Assembly (NCBI GenBank): GCA_023142975.1
Contig: JAGLIN010000040.1
Span: 1-6,413 of the forward strand
Source of the DNA: Candidatus Parcubacteria bacterium
Lineage (GTDB): Bacteria > Patescibacteriota > Minisyncoccia > JAHIHE01 > JAGLIN01
Length of the DNA stretch: 6,413 bases
Direction: 5' to 3'
The notes beneath the pieces are model-generated. The model was not told where the DNA came from. It made no database searches and saw only the letters and a list, made by a program, of their open reading frames with translations. How positions within the stretch are numbered: position 1 is the stretch's first letter; the number at the start of each line of letters is the position of its first letter. The position numbers were made by a program, and so were the translations under genes. This document shows positions 5,522-6,413 of this stretch, piece by piece.

Positions 5522-6116
5522 ACGATATTTTTCCAAAATCTGGTGATCTCTTCGCCCACAACAAGATCCATGTGACAAAGGAAGCAATTATAGTAATCAA
5601 TATTGTTGCAATATATGTCGTTGCCAGATTTTGCTCAAAGTGCACTATATTTTTGCTTTCATCTCCTTTTTCAAGAGCTATTTTGTAATTGCTGTAATCA
5701 ACATCAATCAATTTCTCTGCTGAAAAATACGGTTGTCCATTATCTATTAGAACATAGACAGCATATACTCTGTTGCCAGATGCGACAACATGTGCTTGAG
5801 AAATGTTTCCATTTTCAGCATATTTTAAAAGATCATCAAATGATTCTTTTTTGATTTCAATTGTTAATCCCTTCTCTCCTTCTATGGTAGTATAATTGCG
5901 GTTATTATACTCAAAACTTATTACAGGAATAACTCCTTCTGTGAATTCATTTTGTACTTTTATGCCAGTATCTGCTTTTTCTACGGACCAACTTGTAGAA
6001 AAACCAACTTCTACTGATTCTTTTTGTTCGGGATAAGACATATACCAAACCGTCAATGCTACAGCTAAAACAACAGCCACAGAAATAACTAATTTTATTA
6101 TTTTATTCAATTGCAT
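5520..6116 (-). CDS. Hypothetical protein with two membrane anchors and one external domain
   Basis: I do not recognise the family of this 198-residue product. Residues 6-27 and 166-188 are hydrophobic helices. Positive charges at the N-terminus (KIIK) and after the second helix (KRSPDFGK) place both ends in the cytoplasm, leaving residues 28-163 outside. That domain looks like mixed strands (GVIPVISFEYNNRNYTTIEG at 61-80, RVYAVYVLIDNGQPYFSAEK at 116-135) with one acidic helix (SFDDLLKYAENG, 92-103); there are no cysteines or recognisable catalytic motif. The start is uncertain. GGGAGG (6118-6123) is only one base from the ATG at 6116 but seven bases from an in-frame TTG at codon 3 (6110), which has ideal spacing. 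The gene has its own promoter and terminator and is probably monocistronic. It is less Lys/Glu-biased than its neighbours. Confidence 0.78.
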   Translation of the reverse strand: MQLNKIIKLVISVAVVLAVALTVWYMSYPEQKESVEVGFSTSWSVEKADTGIKVQNEFTEGVIPVISFEYNNRNYTTIEGEKGLTIEIKKESFDDLLKYAENGNISQAHVVASGNRVYAVYVLIDNGQPYFSAEKLIDVDYSNYKIALEKGDESKNIVHFEQNLATTYIATILITIIASFVTWILLWAKRSPDFGKIS

Positions 6117-6117
6117 T

Positions 6118-6123
6118 CCTCCC
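6118..6123 (-). promoter_or_regulatory. Ribosome binding site favouring a TTG start
   Basis: GGGAGG on the minus strand lies one base before the ATG at 6116 and seven bases before an in-frame TTG at 6110-6108. Usual spacing is about 5-9 bases, so the TTG may be the true start. The choice changes the protein by only two residues. Confidence 0.6.
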
Positions 6124-6149
6124 TTTATACGCTCATTGCGTTTAACTAA

Positions 6150-6177
6150 AATCTATCACAAACAAAAAAACTGTCAA
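6150..6177 (-). promoter_or_regulatory. Promoter of the two-TM membrane protein gene
   Basis: On the minus strand a perfect TTGACA (6172-6177) is followed after 16 bases by TAGATT (6150-6155), preceded by TGA as an extended -10. Transcription would start near 6143, leaving a leader of roughly 27 bases that contains a strong ribosome binding site. The -35 box overlaps a short inverted repeat, TGTCA-ATAGC-TGACA (6172-6186), that could be an operator. Confidence 0.6.
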
Positions 6178-6305
6178 TAGCTGACAATTTTAAAATGCCA
6201 TAAGTTATGAATTGTAGATTGTAAGTTAAACTTGTGGGGGCAGCGGGATGTAGTTGGGAACAATTTCCCGGTGGTTTGGGTGGGGATTTTGGAGAATTGG
6301 GAGAG

Positions 6306-6325
6306 CCTGCCTGCCGGCAGGCAGG
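6306..6325. repeat. Perfect 20-bp GC palindrome
   Basis: CCTGCCTGCC is followed directly by its exact reverse complement GGCAGGCAGG. It is a GC-rich island in an AT-rich genome. I recall this palindrome as a dispersed repeat in many Patescibacteria genomes, where it translates as PACRQAG in spurious reading frames. No T run follows, so it is not a standard terminator. Confidence 0.75.
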
Positions 6326-6387
6326 AGTTGAGGGGAGATTGGAGAGAGCGGAAAGGTTGATGAGGTAAATTATTATTCGTGTTTTAA

Positions 6388-6413
6388 GAGGCTTTGTTGC
6401 ACGAACATTCTTA
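6388..6413. mobile_element. Possible terminal inverted repeat of an IS5-like insertion sequence (partial)
   Basis: GAGGCTTTGTTGCACGAAC, starting at 6388, resembles the GGCTTTGTTG-type ends of some IS5-family elements. It is preceded by TAA (6385-6387), which would fit a TNA target. The rest of any element lies outside the window, so neither a transposase nor the partner end can be seen. This is based on memory of the end sequence only. Confidence 0.25.

Larger units (their letters stand above)
6190..6413. other. Gene-free, G-rich intergenic tract at the right edge
   Basis: No convincing gene is seen in this stretch. From about 6236 to 6360 the plus strand is very rich in G and poor in C: GGGGG (6236-6240), GGG (6245, 6256, 6278, 6299) and GGGG (6282-6285). 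The surrounding DNA is about two-thirds A+T. It also holds a small hairpin, GGGAA-CAAT-TTCCC (6256-6269). A minus-strand frame is open from the edge to a TAG at 6148, but its translation is low-complexity and repeat-derived. I see no match to rnpB, tmRNA, SRP RNA or a tRNA. Confidence 0.6.

Noticed and set aside
6236..6360. Structural RNA gene (rnpB, SRP RNA or tmRNA) in the G-rich tract
   Set aside because: None of the conserved core sequences of these RNAs are present, and the strong G bias with few C leaves little pairing beyond two small hairpins.
6146..6412. Minus-strand open frame of about 88 codons running in from the right edge
   Set aside because: The translation is Pro/Ser-rich and includes PACRQAG, the read-through of the 20-bp palindrome. 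It overlaps the promoter of the two-TM gene and resembles no family I know.

Overview
The window is an AT-rich bacterial chromosome segment. It most likely comes from an uncultured Candidate Phyla Radiation (Patescibacteria) genome. The reasons are low GC with Lys/Asn/Glu-rich proteins, compact gene spacing, two small hypothetical proteins of a kind I associate with that group, and several short palindromic repeats of types scattered through many such genomes. TGA ends two convincing genes (argS and the 198-residue membrane protein), and the genes end with all three stop codons. The code is therefore standard (table 11), which argues against the UGA-glycine lineages (Gracilibacteria, Absconditabacteria). 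The lineage is an inference, since no rRNA is present.

Layout, left to right. (1) A plus-strand gene (57-731) encodes a single-pass membrane protein with a long acidic linker and a small C-terminal domain whose start resembles LysM. (2) A strong, probably bidirectional terminator (776-804) and a palindromic repeat composite (811-905) separate it from the converging minus-strand genes. (3) A minus-strand set, transcribed right to left from 3462 to 931, encodes a 99-residue double-CxxC protein, ribosomal protein bL25 with an acidic/Lys tail, and a membrane-anchored coiled-coil murein lytic transglycosylase. Two candidate promoters with perfect TTGACA boxes precede this set. (4) argS (5458-3647, minus) has its own extended -10 promoter, placed so that the mRNA would begin at the start codon. 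(5) A two-TM hypothetical protein (6116-5520, minus) has a clear promoter, a strong Shine-Dalgarno sequence and its own terminator. (6) The right end (about 6190-6413) has no convincing gene. It is strikingly G-rich on the plus strand and carries a perfect 20-bp palindrome and a possible insertion-sequence end at the edge.

The genes cover translation (ArgRS, bL25) and the cell envelope (transglycosylase and two anchored proteins). No defence, CRISPR or metabolic system is visible. The points most worth following are an in-frame insertion of a palindromic repeat cluster inside argS, which adds about 28 residues; the fusion of a PcsB/CwlO-like coiled coil to an MltB-like catalytic domain; and the regulatory architecture of the bL25 operon, which has tandem promoters, a 14-bp inverted repeat around them and a long hairpin just before rplY.
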